In this document: positions 9,506-18,697 of the stretch, one piece after another
How positions within the stretch are numbered: position 1 is the first letter of the stretch
How the letters are laid out: every line of letters begins with the position of its first letter
Source of the DNA: Nostoc sp. FACHB-892
GTDB lineage: Bacteria > Cyanobacteriota > Cyanobacteriia > Cyanobacteriales > Nostocaceae
Direction: 5' to 3'
Assembly: GCF_014698795.1 (NCBI RefSeq)
Contig: NZ_JACJTR010000031.1
Span: 19,987 to 83,986, forward strand
Length of the DNA stretch: 64,000 nt
Program-made: the position numbers and the translations under genes
The notes under the pieces: generated by a model
Told to the model about the DNA's origin: nothing
The model's input: the letters and a program-made list of their open reading frames with translations, nothing else
Databases searched by the model: none

Positions 9506-11503
9506 TTAAGAAGGGAAATAAGAAAATCCGGGTGATGAAAGAACATTAACTACCTTAGTAAGGCTTCGCAACTCAGCGATCGCTTTAACATCCAGTTCAA
9601 TTTCGGGGAATTCCTGTTGCATCACAGCAAAAATCTCCACCCGCTTGATTAAATCAATTTCCAAATCTGTTTCTAAATCCATATTCATTTCCAGCATATC
9701 GATTGGGTATCCAGTTTTGTCACTAATGACTTCTAACAATCGAGTACTAAATTTAATAACATTGATGGAATCTGTGGCTAAAACATTTACAATAGGCGCT
9801 GGAGCAGTACTTGGAACATTGGTAAAATTATCCTCTACAGAATAACTCTTGTTTTCAAGGATGGGTGGATCTTGAGGTGATGTAGAAACTGGCGCCGTTT
9901 TTGGTGTCCTATTTGATGTACTGCTGGTTGGTATATTTTCTTGTGTAATAGTCACTGCCTTTAATTTAGGCAGAACCTGACATAATGTAGTTACTTTAGA
10001 AGCATGTTTACCATTGCTTGATAAGATAGTTGAAGTATCCATGTAATTATGCACTTCTTGCGGACTCGAAGAAGAAGGTGCAACTTCGGTTTTATCGATG
10101 GGATTTGAGAGTGCAACTTCCATATATTTATTACTTGAGTTATTGGATATTTGAATAGTTGCAGCTTCTGCTTCAGCTTCGAGAATAGAATTAGATACTT
10201 GATTTAGACCATAATCATTAGGCGTATTCGATATATTTGTAGACAAGTTTTCTGCTTGAATTAATTTCAATTCATTCTTTAAGTAGCCTTCGTAGTTAGC
10301 ATTATATTGAGGCTGATTGCTAAGAGAATATTGTTTGTTAGGAGATGGTATAAAACCTTTTTTGATGCAGTAATTTAAGTAGGTAGAAATTAACTTTATA
10401 TCAACATTAGGGCAGATAATACCTACTTTATCAAGAAATTTTTGGGCATTTGATGTATCAAGTTTAGTTCCTGAGAAAACCATAACACAATGGGGAGGTA
10501 AATCTGAACCAAATAAAAAATATAAAAAAAGTATAAAACTAGTAAAAGCAGAACTGTAAATTTTTCCTTCTTTTAAAATAAGATTGCTTTGAAATAACTT
10601 TAGATATAAATCAATGGAAATTACTTTAACTTTATAACCAAAATCAATTATGAGATTTACAAATTCATAAAAATGCCTCTGGTCTGGATTCACAATATGA
10701 AAAGTTTGACCATAAGCTGATGGATTAAGACCAAGGTAAAGAGAAGCTTTGGCTGCATAATCGACTGGGGTTAGATAGAAAAAATCTTCAGTAAAATAAA
10801 ATAATTCTGTTTCAACTATGGTTTTAACAATACTATAGTATATGCCTCTATTAGTAGTACCTTGAAGTGGATAACTGCCTGTTTTACTATCACCAAAAAT
10901 ATCGCCTAGTCTGACTATAACCCATTTTAAACCTCGTTTACTTCCCTCATGAACTAGCTTTTCAGCATTTATTTTTGTCAACTCATATGGTTGATAATCA
11001 AAACTTTGTCCAATATCAAGGTCGTTTTCTTTAAATGTAAATTCATCCAAAAGTTTACTACCTACTACGCTGTAACTTGATGTATGCAGCATTGGGATAT
11101 TGCCAGTTAGACAAAACTCAATTACTTCTGAAGTTCCTTGCACATTCACCTCAGCTAATTTTTTATAACTGGCTACTAAATTCACATTTGCTGCAACGTG
11201 AAACACTTGGTCAATTTGATGGACAAGTTGGTAGTAATCTTCAGGGTTTAAGCCAAATTTGGGTCTAGTAATATCCCCAATTATAGGAATAACTTTTGAT
11301 TCAAATTGCTCGTACAGGATACTATCTGGGTCGTAAACTGCAAGCATATTTGCAATTCTTATTCTTGCTTTTTCTGTATCCTCCGCCCTCACTAAACAAT
11401 ACACCTTGGCTTTTGTAGTAGCTAGAATTTCATATAAAATTCTTCCTCCTACTACTCCTGTAACACCTGTGATAAAAATATTTTTGCAATCAATCAATTC
11501 CAT
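9506..11503 (-). CDS. Thioester reductase with C-terminal, serine-less ACP
   Basis: 665 residues. Residues about 5-380 are an extended-SDR thioester reductase: FITGVTGVVGGR at the NAD(P) site, HTSSYSVVGSK for the serine, and YELTK for the YxxxK pair. Such domains release an ACP-bound acyl chain reductively as an aldehyde or alcohol. A low-complexity Ser/Thr/Asn linker (about 390-590) leads to an ACP close in sequence to the synthase ACPs. However, the expected GIDSIKR reads EIDLIKR, so the phosphopantetheine serine is Leu (TCA to TTA). This ACP cannot be loaded as written; it may act only in docking, or be decaying. The gene lies 104 bases after the aminotransferase and probably shares its transcript. 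Confidence 0.85.
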   Translation of the reverse strand: MELIDCKNIFITGVTGVVGGRILYEILATTKAKVYCLVRAEDTEKARIRIANMLAVYDPDSILYEQFESKVIPIIGDITRPKFGLNPEDYYQLVHQIDQVFHVAANVNLVASYKKLAEVNVQGTSEVIEFCLTGNIPMLHTSSYSVVGSKLLDEFTFKENDLDIGQSFDYQPYELTKINAEKLVHEGSKRGLKWVIVRLGDIFGDSKTGSYPLQGTTNRGIYYSIVKTIVETELFYFTEDFFYLTPVDYAAKASLYLGLNPSAYGQTFHIVNPDQRHFYEFVNLIIDFGYKVKVISIDLYLKLFQSNLILKEGKIYSSAFTSFILFLYFLFGSDLPPHCVMVFSGTKLDTSNAQKFLDKVGIICPNVDIKLISTYLNYCIKKGFIPSPNKQYSLSNQPQYNANYEGYLKNELKLIQAENLSTNISNTPNDYGLNQVSNSILEAEAEAATIQISNNSSNKYMEVALSNPIDKTEVAPSSSSPQEVHNYMDTSTILSSNGKHASKVTTLCQVLPKLKAVTITQENIPTSSTSNRTPKTAPVSTSPQDPPILENKSYSVEDNFTNVPSTAPAPIVNVLATDSINVIKFSTRLLEVISDKTGYPIDMLEMNMDLETDLEIDLIKRVEIFAVMQQEFPEIELDVKAIAELRSLTKVVNVLSSPGFSYFPS

Positions 11504-11607
11504 CGTCTTAATTTAACTCCACTGTCAGGTTTCTATCGCACCTATATTTAGATTCTGTTAATGCAATAATTGCTTCTTTGAGATAGTTAGCTTTACACTT
11601 TACAATT

Positions 11608-12933
11608 TTAAAATATTTCGCTAATTCTTTGGACTTCGTCTATTGCTTCTTGTATCCTTTCTTGGAAAAAGCTCACATCTGTCTCATTCATCATCAAATT
11701 ACTGTAAAATCTAGAAATTTTTGAGAATTGGATGCCATAATCTTTACAAATCCGCGTGATTAAAATATCCCGAAGTTTTGTAGTGTCGTCGTAACTTCCA
11801 GGACTGTTAACGGGTTTTTCTTGAGAATGAAAAATTAGTATGCCGGGTACTCCTTGAACTACCATCAGCATTCCCACATTTTTTGCTGCTTCAACTAGAG
11901 ATTGACCTATTTGCAGTAGGTAGTTTCCCATCCTCTCGTAACATGAGACATCATTTTCAAGCAATTCAATAGTAGCTAACACCGCAGCTAAACCAAGTGG
12001 ATAACCGTTAAATGTTCCTGCATGGATAACTTTTTGGTCTACATATAGTTGCATAATTTCCTTCTTGCCAACAATAGCTGACATCGGTAAAGCTCCTCCA
12101 GCCATTGCTTTAGCAAGAACAGTAATATCAGGTGTAACGCCTAGTAGAGATTGTGCGCCTCCTAGAGATACTCTAAAGCCAGTAATTACTTCATCAAATA
12201 TGAGTATTATATGATAGCGATCGCAGAGTTCTCTGACCTTTTCCAAATACCCTGGTTGAGGTAATATGCCGCCTCCATTAATACAGATAGGCTCCATGAT
12301 GACAGCGCCAATCTCGTGGCCACGTTCTTGTAATAGCTTTTCTAGTGCTATAGCATCGTTCCAAGGTAGTAAAAAAGATTGAGCTTGCAAAATATTTGGA
12401 GCACGACCATCAGTCCCTAGAAAATCTTCTTCATACTCAACAGGTATAGGATGTTCAGCAGATTGTGGTCTACCTCCGATAATATTGTCCGCATTACCGT
12501 GATAATGTCCTTGGAATCGAACAAATTTTGGCTTCCCGCTGTAGGCTCTAGCAAGCCTTATAGCATTTTGTACAGATTCAGTGCCACTCAGTCCAAAACG
12601 TACCATTTCAGCACTGGGCACATAATGAATAATGCGCTCACAAACAAGTCCTTCTAAATCACATTGATCGACAGAAAGGACTTTATTCATATACTGCATT
12701 AGCTTGGCATTATATTCCTCGTTACCATGTCCTACAATCAGAGCACCAAATTTACAAAAAAGATCTAGATGCTCATTACCGTCCAAATCCCACACTCTTG
12801 ACCCTTTCCCTTTATTAAAAGGTATTATAGTATCTTTTCCGGCATAACGAAAGTTGTAGTGAACTCCGCCTGGTAGATAATTTTTTACTTGTTTAGCTAC
12901 TTTTTGAGATTCAGGGAATTTAAGTTTTGGCAT
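11608..12933 (-). CDS. Class III PLP aminotransferase (glutamate-1-semialdehyde aminomutase-like)
   Basis: 441 residues, full length for the family. The opening (LPGGVHYNFRYAG) and the region IFDEVITGFRVSLGGAQ, with the PLP-binding Asp, are typical of GSAM-like enzymes. The Schiff-base lysine is in VLAKAMAGGALP. True HemL serves tetrapyrrole synthesis, but this copy is the first gene of a PKS cluster next to a thioester reductase. The likely role is amination of an aldehyde or keto group on the product, like the aminotransferase domains of other PKS/NRPS systems. That role is inference from context. Confidence 0.82.
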   Translation of the reverse strand: MPKLKFPESQKVAKQVKNYLPGGVHYNFRYAGKDTIIPFNKGKGSRVWDLDGNEHLDLFCKFGALIVGHGNEEYNAKLMQYMNKVLSVDQCDLEGLVCERIIHYVPSAEMVRFGLSGTESVQNAIRLARAYSGKPKFVRFQGHYHGNADNIIGGRPQSAEHPIPVEYEEDFLGTDGRAPNILQAQSFLLPWNDAIALEKLLQERGHEIGAVIMEPICINGGGILPQPGYLEKVRELCDRYHIILIFDEVITGFRVSLGGAQSLLGVTPDITVLAKAMAGGALPMSAIVGKKEIMQLYVDQKVIHAGTFNGYPLGLAAVLATIELLENDVSCYERMGNYLLQIGQSLVEAAKNVGMLMVVQGVPGILIFHSQEKPVNSPGSYDDTTKLRDILITRICKDYGIQFSKISRFYSNLMMNETDVSFFQERIQEAIDEVQRISEIF

Positions 12934-12948
12934 TACAAGAACTCCTAG

Positions 12949-13182
12949 TTAGGTTAAATAGTTAAAGTATTGAAAAAAGTAACCTAAATATCCTTTTCTA
13001 CCTAAGGAGTTCACCAAATCATCTGAAGCAATACTATAACAAGTTCTATAGTAGATAGTTCGAGTAAAACCTAGACGATAAATGATGCTGAGTGCAGCAT
13101 TTGGGAGCAATTGAGAGATAATTAAAATTGACTTTTTTATCATGACTTTTTTATCAGGGCAACAGATTATTTTGTATAACAT
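12949..13182 (-). CDS. Unknown small protein upstream of the aminotransferase
   Basis: A 77-residue frame ends 15 bases before the aminotransferase start, on the same strand. It is basic and aromatic-rich, with no recognised domain. The 17-bp inverted repeat at 13178-13228 overlaps its start. It could be a leader peptide, the remnant of a longer gene, or chance. Coding is uncertain. Confidence 0.25.
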   Translation of the reverse strand: MLYKIICCPDKKVMIKKSILIISQLLPNAALSIIYRLGFTRTIYYRTCYSIASDDLVNSLGRKGYLGYFFQYFNYLT

Positions 13183-13228
13183 CTATTTAGCCATTTGATC
13201 ATATAGTAAAAATGGCTAAATAGATGTT
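13178..13228. repeat. 17-bp perfect inverted repeat upstream of the lipid cluster
   Basis: Arms 13178-13194 and 13212-13228 (AACATCTATTTAGCCAT and its complement) are separated by 17 bases. There is no U-tract on either side. It lies about 250-300 bases before the aminotransferase start and could be an operator or cruciform site, or a MITE remnant. Confidence 0.6.
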
Positions 13229-14200
13229 AAACTACTACTGCATCAGCTTTCCGGCTTAACTTTAGAAGTTGCATAGGTTAACATTGAGCAATGCTAACTT
13301 CCTAACAAATATAGTTAAAACCAGGTAGACTTTACTGCCCAATTAACTTTGCTAAATGCCAAAAGCTACAACATTGATAGAATAGTTGCTCACTTGAGTA
13401 CTTGGTAAAAGACTATCTTGGAATACTATTTATAACAAGCCGTATTTCAAAAGTTACAAAAAGCACATATAGTTTTTTATTATTAATATTTTTATATAAG
13501 CACGATTGGAATAAACTATTACCATAAATAAAGTCGATTGCAAGCATAAATTTGCTTGTATGAAAAATATAATAATAAAGACGGTTTATATAAGACAGAT
13601 TTCCTTTAGCTATTAAGGATTACAACCCATGTTCGAGAGATGAACATGGGGTTGTCTTAATGTATGAAAGCGTGAAGGTTTAAGTAGTATAAATAATTTT
13701 AAAGTAACAAATACTATCAGCATTTTATTAAAAATTAAAATTCATAAAACTTTTATTTTTTGTATCTCAAAATACAAAAAATAAAAGTTTTTATGAGGGG
13801 AAAGAGCAAAAATTAGTTGCAAACACTAAGCTGACGGTATTATCAAGAAAGTTGGTAGCTAGTAACAACTATTAAAATAATTAATAAGCAAGTTGCTAGT
13901 GGGCGATCCAGGGCAAACGCATCTAAATGCAAGGAGCAGAAGGCAGAAGCCTTAAGTAAAAGGACTTTCAAACCAATTAATCTTTCTTAACATAGCTTTG
14001 TTTTTTTCTACCGACTCTGTTTGGCGCTCTTCTATTATTCTTGGGGAAAGCAATTGCTCCAAAACTTACAATACTTTGATTTCCAGGTTTTAGGGGAGGG
14101 TTAGTGCGTCTCAAACCCTATTGACAAGCGGACTTGTCTGATCAGCAATCAAGTTGGAAACAAAGTGGTACTATCCGAGCTAGGGTAAGATTTAATTCAT
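13229..14200. other. Noncoding kilobase with two strong hairpins
   Basis: No credible gene is present. Two hairpins stand out. At 13622-13655, arms ACAACCCATGTTC and GAACATGGGGTTGT enclose 7 bases with a one-base bulge. At 13746-13791, perfect 20-bp A/T-rich arms (13746-13765 and 13772-13791) enclose six bases. The second could terminate transcription in both directions. The right end borders the IS1182-like element; the missing 5' end of the DUF1257 gene is not found here. Confidence 0.6.
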
Positions 14201-14204
14201 CTAA

Positions 14205-16010
14205 AACACCGATTCAGTAATCAGGATGAAGTAGCAGAATGCTCAGTAGTGTGAGTAAAAATTTTGGCAAGGACATGAAGATTATGGACGACGGCAGTAC
14301 GGCGGAGGTCAAATAAGTTTTTGCGAGTTCCAACGTAACGAGCTTGATCTCCTTGCCAGCGACCAATGTGAGATAAAGAAGCAAGGGCAGCTACCCGTTC
14401 TCGAAGCTTGGTGCGACCAGCAGGAGTTAATTGACGTTGTTTTAATTCCTGGAACAATGGCTCATCAGGATGAATGGAAACACTTCGTCCAGTTCGGGAA
14501 GTAGTACAACTCTCCCTTAACGGACAACTCGCACAGATATGCTTTGGAAACTGGACTTTGCCGCCAATGGCGAAAGGTAAAGTGACTTGATTAGGACAAC
14601 AAATAGTCTGATTGTCCCAGTCTAAAGTAAAAGCAGTTTTAGTAAACAGCTTACCATTTCTTACAAGCCTTGCTTTACAGTAAACAGTCAGTTCCTGGGT
14701 TCTGTTTTTAACCAAAGAACTACTGAGGTAGGCGCGGTCGATGTGTAACTCAACCAGGTTTACTTTCTGGCATTTTAAGTCGATGGCGATCGCATCAGTA
14801 ACAGATGCCTCAGGGATATTTGCTCTTGTGACCCCAACGGCGCGAACCAGCCCATTGTCTAAATCTCGTAAGACATGACGTTTATAGCCATCAAATAGCT
14901 GAGTTTTGCTTTTACGCCCATGTCTCATTTCTTCGTCTTCAATGGAGATACGTCGTTCTTTGGCAACACCTGTTCGTAGTTTTATCTCACCATGAGCATC
15001 TACTTCCACATCTTGGGCTTCAATTAACCTTGCAGTCTCCAAAGCCGAACGAACTTGAGGGTGTTTGATATTTTCTGGTTGTACTTGTACAAAAGTCTCA
15101 AGTCGATCTATTGCGCTAATACGATACCTATTGCCAAATTTTTCTGGTCTGGGTCATCCCAGTTTAAGTCTAAAGCGGCTTTCAAGCTCGAACCCGCAAC
15201 GATGTCTAACCCAATGTCATTGGCAACTTCTGCCAGCCCCCGCCCCTGCTGGTTAGCTATCACGCCAATCGCTTTTTTGAGCGCGTGACCCAACAAATTA
15301 TATGTATCCTCGACCTTCGATGCTCCCCCCAAGGGACTGGAATCAAGTGCTGCCCGTAACTGTCTTGAGCCAAAACCCTTCGTTTGCTCTGCTAGTTCTA
15401 CTGTTCTCTCAATCAGCCTACGGTCAAGACCTTGGATAATCAGCGCACTACGAAATCTTACCAAAGTAGCCTGCGAAAAAGGTGCTTTTTCACAATCCAT
15501 GCAATCAAGTACTAACTGCCAACGTCTGTCCATGACCAACGCTTCTATCGCTTCTGCATCCGAGGCTCCTGTATATGCTTGCAATATTGTCGTCAATGCT
15601 AACTGTGCTGGTGATACTGGTGGATGCCCTTTGGCTGAGTCTGCATAGAGTTTGCTCAGTTCTATTTGAAATTCCTCATCAAATAACTCATGGCGATATT
15701 GCCGTAAAAACGTAAACAGCTTCGCTCGTTTAATCCGCTTAACAATACTTTGCTCTGATGCTGATAATTCTATCGGTGGATGCCATTTTTCTGGTCGCAT
15801 ACGTAGATTCCGAGGCTTGAGCCGCACATTTATTACTTGAATCTACCTCAATTGAGCTTATCCCTTTCCTTGAAATTTTGTTAAATCTCGCTCAAGCTCT
15901 GCTTGTCGTCATAAGCCTTGACTGGTCGGCATTTACACTACTTTTTCCTCTTTTATGAATTTCATCATGCACTGATTTTTATTTTATTTTCCGATTACTG
16001 AATCGGTGTT
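14205..16010 (-). mobile_element. IS1182-like insertion sequence with terminal inverted repeats
   Basis: A 1.8-kb element is bounded by AACACCGATTCAGTAATC (14205 onward) and its complement ending at 16010. Flanks are CTAA (14201-14204) and CTAG (16011-16014), which fits a 4-bp CTAG target duplication with one later change. The same ends and perfect CTAG flanks occur on the short element at 62470-62605. The element carries one transposase gene on the minus strand, now frameshifted. It sits at the 5' edge of a DUF1257 gene. Confidence 0.85.
14221..15827 (-). pseudogene. IS1182-family transposase, frameshifted
   Basis: The N-terminal part (15827-15108, 239 residues, including the conserved PVSPAQLALTTILQ region) stops at a TAG after IGIVLAQ. 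The C-terminal part (273 residues from the Met at 15042) continues upstream in another frame as AIDRLETFVQVQPENIKH. The two join by a one-base shift near 15115. The C-terminal part carries DDE-type transposase sequence, a zinc-like CASCPLRESC and YVGTRKNLFDLRR. There is no obvious slippery sequence, so this is more likely a lesion than programmed frameshifting. If so, the element cannot move by itself. Confidence 0.8.
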
Positions 16011-16031
16011 CTAGTACAAGCTTTACAAGAC

Positions 16032-16412
16032 TTGAAACTGAATCCGCAAGTTCACGAAATAGCACAATCACTAAAAGGATACTACGGTGGCTCTCAAGGA
16101 CAAAGTGCTGAAATTATCGTATCTGGTCGCACCATAAAAGCCCGTGCAGACATCGGATTCAAGTGGAATCAGTCAAGCGGCGTGTACGAGGTAATACACG
16201 ATAGTTATGAAACAGTTCCGAAGCTGGGACAAGACTTTTTTAGTAACAAGTTGATGCTGGCTTACGGACAGCGAATGGTAAGAGCTAAAGCTGCCGAGTT
16301 ACAAGAAAAATTTGGTGAATGTGCGATTAGTGAAGAAACCAAAGGAACTGTGCAAACTCTACGGCTGACTTTTGCTGGACATCAAGAAGTTAAACAATTT
16401 GCACGGAGATAA
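16032..16412 (+). CDS. DUF1257 (Ycf35-like) protein, 5' end cut by the IS
   Basis: 126 residues from a TTG at 16032. The GGSQGQSAEIIV and DIGFKWNQSSGVYEVIHD regions are typical of DUF1257/Ycf35 proteins. The frame is open back into the insertion boundary (LVQALQDLKLNPQ from 16011), and the usual N-terminal dozen or so residues (a MSHFS-type start) are missing. The IS therefore replaced the real start and promoter. It is followed two bases later by DUF2997, as in other cyanobacterial Ycf35/Ycf46 groups. Biochemical role unknown; whether the TTG is used is uncertain. Confidence 0.75.
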   Translation: MKLNPQVHEIAQSLKGYYGGSQGQSAEIIVSGRTIKARADIGFKWNQSSGVYEVIHDSYETVPKLGQDFFSNKLMLAYGQRMVRAKAAELQEKFGECAISEETKGTVQTLRLTFAGHQEVKQFARR

Positions 16413-16414
16413 GC

Positions 16415-16627
16415 ATGGAACGTTCAATACTGATTCATTTTGACAGCGCTACAGGTGAAGTTCGTGTGGAGGCTGAGGGGTTCGAGGGTTTGAGTTGTTT
16501 ATCGGCTACGCAACCATTTGAAGAAGCACTTGGAGTTGTAAACGAGAGCGATCGCATTTACAAGGACGAAGCCCAAACCCAACAACTTCGGACAACTTCA
16601 ACTCACTCTATTCGCTTACGGCAGTAA
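16415..16627 (+). CDS. DUF2997 family protein
   Basis: A 70-residue acidic protein starts MERSILIHFDSATGEVRVEAEGF, two bases after the DUF1257 stop. DUF2997 proteins of this size commonly accompany DUF1257 in cyanobacteria. No catalytic motif is seen. Function unknown; operon membership is supported by spacing. Confidence 0.7.
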   Translation: MERSILIHFDSATGEVRVEAEGFEGLSCLSATQPFEEALGVVNESDRIYKDEAQTQQLRTTSTHSIRLRQ

Positions 16628-16674
16628 ATCAGGAAAAGGGGAACCGTGACGATTGGGTTCCCCCAAGAAATTTT

Positions 16675-16926
16675 ATGTACCTACCTAAAGAGTATCCTTT
16701 CATCCACATTTACGCACAACAGAAAACACACCAGCCCACGATCATCAAAGCAAATACTGAAGGGTTGTGTGTGCTGTTGAATGCCATAGTAACAGCAATC
16801 GCCTACCAAGAGAACAACGGTACAGCAGAAGTTTTTGACGGCGATGCCGAAGCCTATGAAGTAGTCGTGAGACTTGTTAATACTCACGATGAGCTAGCTC
16901 CAGTTCCTTATCAAATTGAAAAATAA
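16675..16926 (+). CDS. Conserved-type small protein in the Ycf35/Ycf46 operon
   Basis: 83 residues, not assigned to a family. Its stop TAA shares one base with the ATG of the AAA ATPase, which suggests translational coupling. No signal peptide or membrane segment is seen. Its function is probably linked to the ATPase. Confidence 0.65.
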   Translation: MYLPKEYPFIHIYAQQKTHQPTIIKANTEGLCVLLNAIVTAIAYQENNGTAEVFDGDAEAYEVVVRLVNTHDELAPVPYQIEK

Positions 16927-18548
16927 TGAAACTCTCAAATCTTCTCTCCACACTCGATTCACAAATCCCCATTGCTGCGGTTGATGTCTTGTCGCCCGAT
17001 GAAGCGACGATTATTCAGTGGTTGACTGCTGAAGCTAACAATAAGCTCTCATGTCCAGTTTTCTTCTGGAATCTGGGAGTATTAACCTTGGAGCAATGTT
17101 TAATCGCAGCAGATGGGGGATTGGTGTTTAAGCCAGTTGCAGAGTACAAAAGACCACAACACGCTGATCCACTACTATTTGTATTCGACTACATTGCTAA
17201 CTTTAGTGGGAATGGTGTATTTGTCCTCGGAGATATTCACCCCTTTATTGCTAAGAATTCACCCCAATTATCATGGGAGATTTTATCCAAAGTTAAAAAC
17301 CTTTACCACAGGTTAAAACCCACAGATAAACGCATTGTCTTGTTGGGTCAGAATATACGATTACACGAATCACTAGTCAGATTGATTCCTTATTGTGAAG
17401 TCCCTTTACCTAGTATTGACCAAATACTTGAGCATATCACTTCTTATTTGCATGACCTACAACAGTCTGCTAGAGAGCAAGAATTAAATTTTACCGTTTC
17501 CCTAGAAAATGCTGAATTTGAAACTCTTTCTCGTGCTGCCCTGGGTTTAACCCTGGAGGAGATTAGCGACTTCCTTCGGTTAACAGTCAAAGAAAACTTA
17601 ACTAATGATGGTGTCGTAGTTGACGCTGATTTCATCCCCAAAGCCGTCGAGTACGAAACTCGGCTACTCTCTCAAATGGGTATCGAGTTGGGTAAACCTG
17701 CAATAATCCCGTTCGGCGGTTTGGATCTTCTGCGCGAGTGGTTGATGAGGCGGCGGCGGCTGTTCACGCAAGAGGCGCGAAGTCTCTCGTTACCCCAACC
17801 AAAAGGTGTATTGCTGGCTGGCCCACCCGGAACAGGAAAATCTCATTGTGCCAAAAACATCGCGAGTATACTCAATTTACCACTTCTGCAACTCGACATT
17901 GCGTCTCTTCTTGGTTCTCTTGTGGGCGAGTCCGAGGGCAATGTCCGCCGCGCACTTAAGACTGCCCAAGCTATTGCTCCGTGCATATTGTGGATTGACG
18001 AGATAGACAAGTCCCTCTCCGGCAGTGGTGACACTAGTGGAGTCTCACAGAGGATTCGGGGCAATATTCTCACGTTTATGTCGGAATCACAGTGTGGTGT
18101 GTTTGTCGTCGCAACTTGTAATGACCCATCTGTGCTGCCAAGTGAACTAAAACGGAAAGGCCGTTTCGATGAAAATTTCTTTGTTGACTTGCCCACGGAG
18201 CCAGAACGAGTCCAGATTCTAGAGATTCATCTGCAACGCTTTGGCATTCACCTGGAATCCGAATATCTCGAAGCGATCGCAGCTTCGACCGCAAAGTTTT
18301 CAGGAGCAGAACTGGAAACCCTTGCTTCGGAAGCTGCTCTGCTGGCATTCGATGAAGGACGACCGCAGCAGGTAACGCTTGCTGACCTCGAAACCTGCCG
18401 CCAAACCATTACCCCGCTTGCGATTCAGGATGCGGCGGCAGTCGAGCGGATGCAGTCCTGGGCATCAACCGCACGACGGGCTAGTAGTCCTGTGGTTGCG
18501 GCGAAAACTCAATCTTTGCGTGCTGCTAAGTTTCGGAATATGAACTGA
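16926..18548 (+). CDS. AAA-family ATPase, Ycf46-like
   Basis: 540 residues. The N-terminal 270 residues match the Ycf46 type of non-ATPase region. The AAA module follows: Walker A GPPGTGKSH near 302, Walker B CILWIDEIDK near 355, sensor VVATCNDPSVLP near 397, and a C-terminal helical lid. Ycf46-like ATPases are found in cyanobacteria and plastids, and their substrates are poorly known. Gene order (DUF1257, DUF2997, small protein, ATPase) suggests one complex. Its ATG overlaps the preceding stop. The original promoter was probably lost to the IS insertion, so expression may be altered. Confidence 0.85.
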   Translation: MKLSNLLSTLDSQIPIAAVDVLSPDEATIIQWLTAEANNKLSCPVFFWNLGVLTLEQCLIAADGGLVFKPVAEYKRPQHADPLLFVFDYIANFSGNGVFVLGDIHPFIAKNSPQLSWEILSKVKNLYHRLKPTDKRIVLLGQNIRLHESLVRLIPYCEVPLPSIDQILEHITSYLHDLQQSAREQELNFTVSLENAEFETLSRAALGLTLEEISDFLRLTVKENLTNDGVVVDADFIPKAVEYETRLLSQMGIELGKPAIIPFGGLDLLREWLMRRRRLFTQEARSLSLPQPKGVLLAGPPGTGKSHCAKNIASILNLPLLQLDIASLLGSLVGESEGNVRRALKTAQAIAPCILWIDEIDKSLSGSGDTSGVSQRIRGNILTFMSESQCGVFVVATCNDPSVLPSELKRKGRFDENFFVDLPTEPERVQILEIHLQRFGIHLESEYLEAIAASTAKFSGAELETLASEAALLAFDEGRPQQVTLADLETCRQTITPLAIQDAAAVERMQSWASTARRASSPVVAAKTQSLRAAKFRNMN

Positions 18549-18579
18549 TGAGAAAGCGATTGCCTCCTATTCTATGGGG

Positions 18580-18633
18580 GCGATCGCTCTTTTAGGTTCG
18601 TAGCGATCGCTCTTTTAGGTTCGTAGCGATCGC
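18580..18633 (+). repeat. 23-bp tandem repeat carrying three HIP1 octamers
   Basis: Two 23-bp units beginning GCGATCGCTCTTTTAGG (18580-18602 and 18603-18625) are followed by a third GCGATCGC at 18626-18633. It lies just after the ATPase stop. It looks like a simple HIP1-containing expansion; no terminator fold was noted. Confidence 0.8.
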
Positions 18634-18697
18634 GTTCAGTATATCTATCTCAGATGGGGCAATGCCCTGAAGTTAGGAAATTGACAGGGTAAGAAAG

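Noticed and set aside
11608..12933. Housekeeping hemL
   Set aside because: The position at the head of a PKS cluster beside a thioester reductase argues for a specialised aminotransferase, though this is not proven.
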